Assembly (NCBI GenBank): GCA_021545665.1
Contig: JAJRTX010000196.1
Location: 1-6,419 of the forward strand
DNA: 6,419 nt
Direction: 5' to 3'
From: Zetaproteobacteria bacterium
GTDB taxonomy: Bacteria; Pseudomonadota; Zetaproteobacteria; Mariprofundales; Mariprofundaceae
Shown: piece after piece, positions 6,357 to 6,419 of the stretch
How the letters are laid out: each line of letters opens with the position of its first letter
How positions within the stretch are numbered: position 1 is the stretch's first letter
Translations under genes and position numbers: made by a program
Notes under the pieces: generated by a model
What the model saw: the letters and a program-made list of their open reading frames with translations, nothing else
Database searches by the model: none
What the model was told of the DNA's origin: nothing

Positions 6357-6419
6357 TTCGGCTTGTTTGAGTTGAGGCATTTACAGGATTGTTGTGGAGA
6401 AATATTACAGCATGCTAAG

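Larger units (their letters stand above)
6288..6419. other. AT-rich edge region with promoter-like signals
   Basis: The region is markedly AT-rich compared with the genes to the left and shows no coding similarity. It contains the promoter and palindrome listed separately. Near the edge, GGAG (6396-6399) stands about 12 bases before an ATG at 6412-6414, so a plus-strand gene may begin here, but only two or three codons are visible and no product can be proposed. Confidence 0.5.

Overview
The window looks like chromosomal DNA from a Gram-negative bacterium, most likely a member of the Pseudomonadota. The reasons are a lipoprotein with a diderm-type sorting signal, a very long FAD/iron-sulfur oxidoreductase of a type I associate with beta-, gamma- and related proteobacteria, and moderate GC content. 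The sequence alone does not let me name the genus.

Layout. Positions 1-998 hold the 5' part of a class I aspartate-type aminotransferase on the minus strand; its C-terminus lies outside the window. A 316-base divergent intergenic region follows. Then comes a plus-strand pair: a 1269-residue multidomain oxidoreductase (1315-5124) and, after only 2 bases, a lysozyme-fold (lytic transglycosylase-like) lipoprotein (5127-5747). The last 670 bases hold no intact gene. They carry a weak hairpin after the pair, a strong minus-strand intrinsic terminator (5993-6022), a 16-codon minus-strand tail that probably belonged to the gene using that terminator, and the decayed left end of an IS3-family insertion sequence (6099-6287). 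An AT-rich stretch at the right edge has a good sigma70-like promoter that may drive a gene beginning at or beyond the edge.

How the parts fit together. The large oxidoreductase should oxidise a 2-hydroxy acid such as D-lactate or a relative at FAD and pass electrons through two [4Fe-4S] clusters to a C-terminal pair of CCG (HdrB/GlpC-like) modules, and then probably to quinone. The lipoprotein should act on peptidoglycan from the outer membrane. Their 2-base spacing suggests co-transcription, but I see no biochemical reason for the pairing. The right side reads as an old insertion scar: an IS3-type element landed in a minus-strand gene, and both the element and the gene have since been reduced to fragments.

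I found no CRISPR array, tRNA, rRNA or recognisable new defence or mobile system. The most interesting items are the oxidoreductase fusion with its uncharacterised N-terminal domain, the insertion scar, and the palindrome at the predicted start of the edge promoter.
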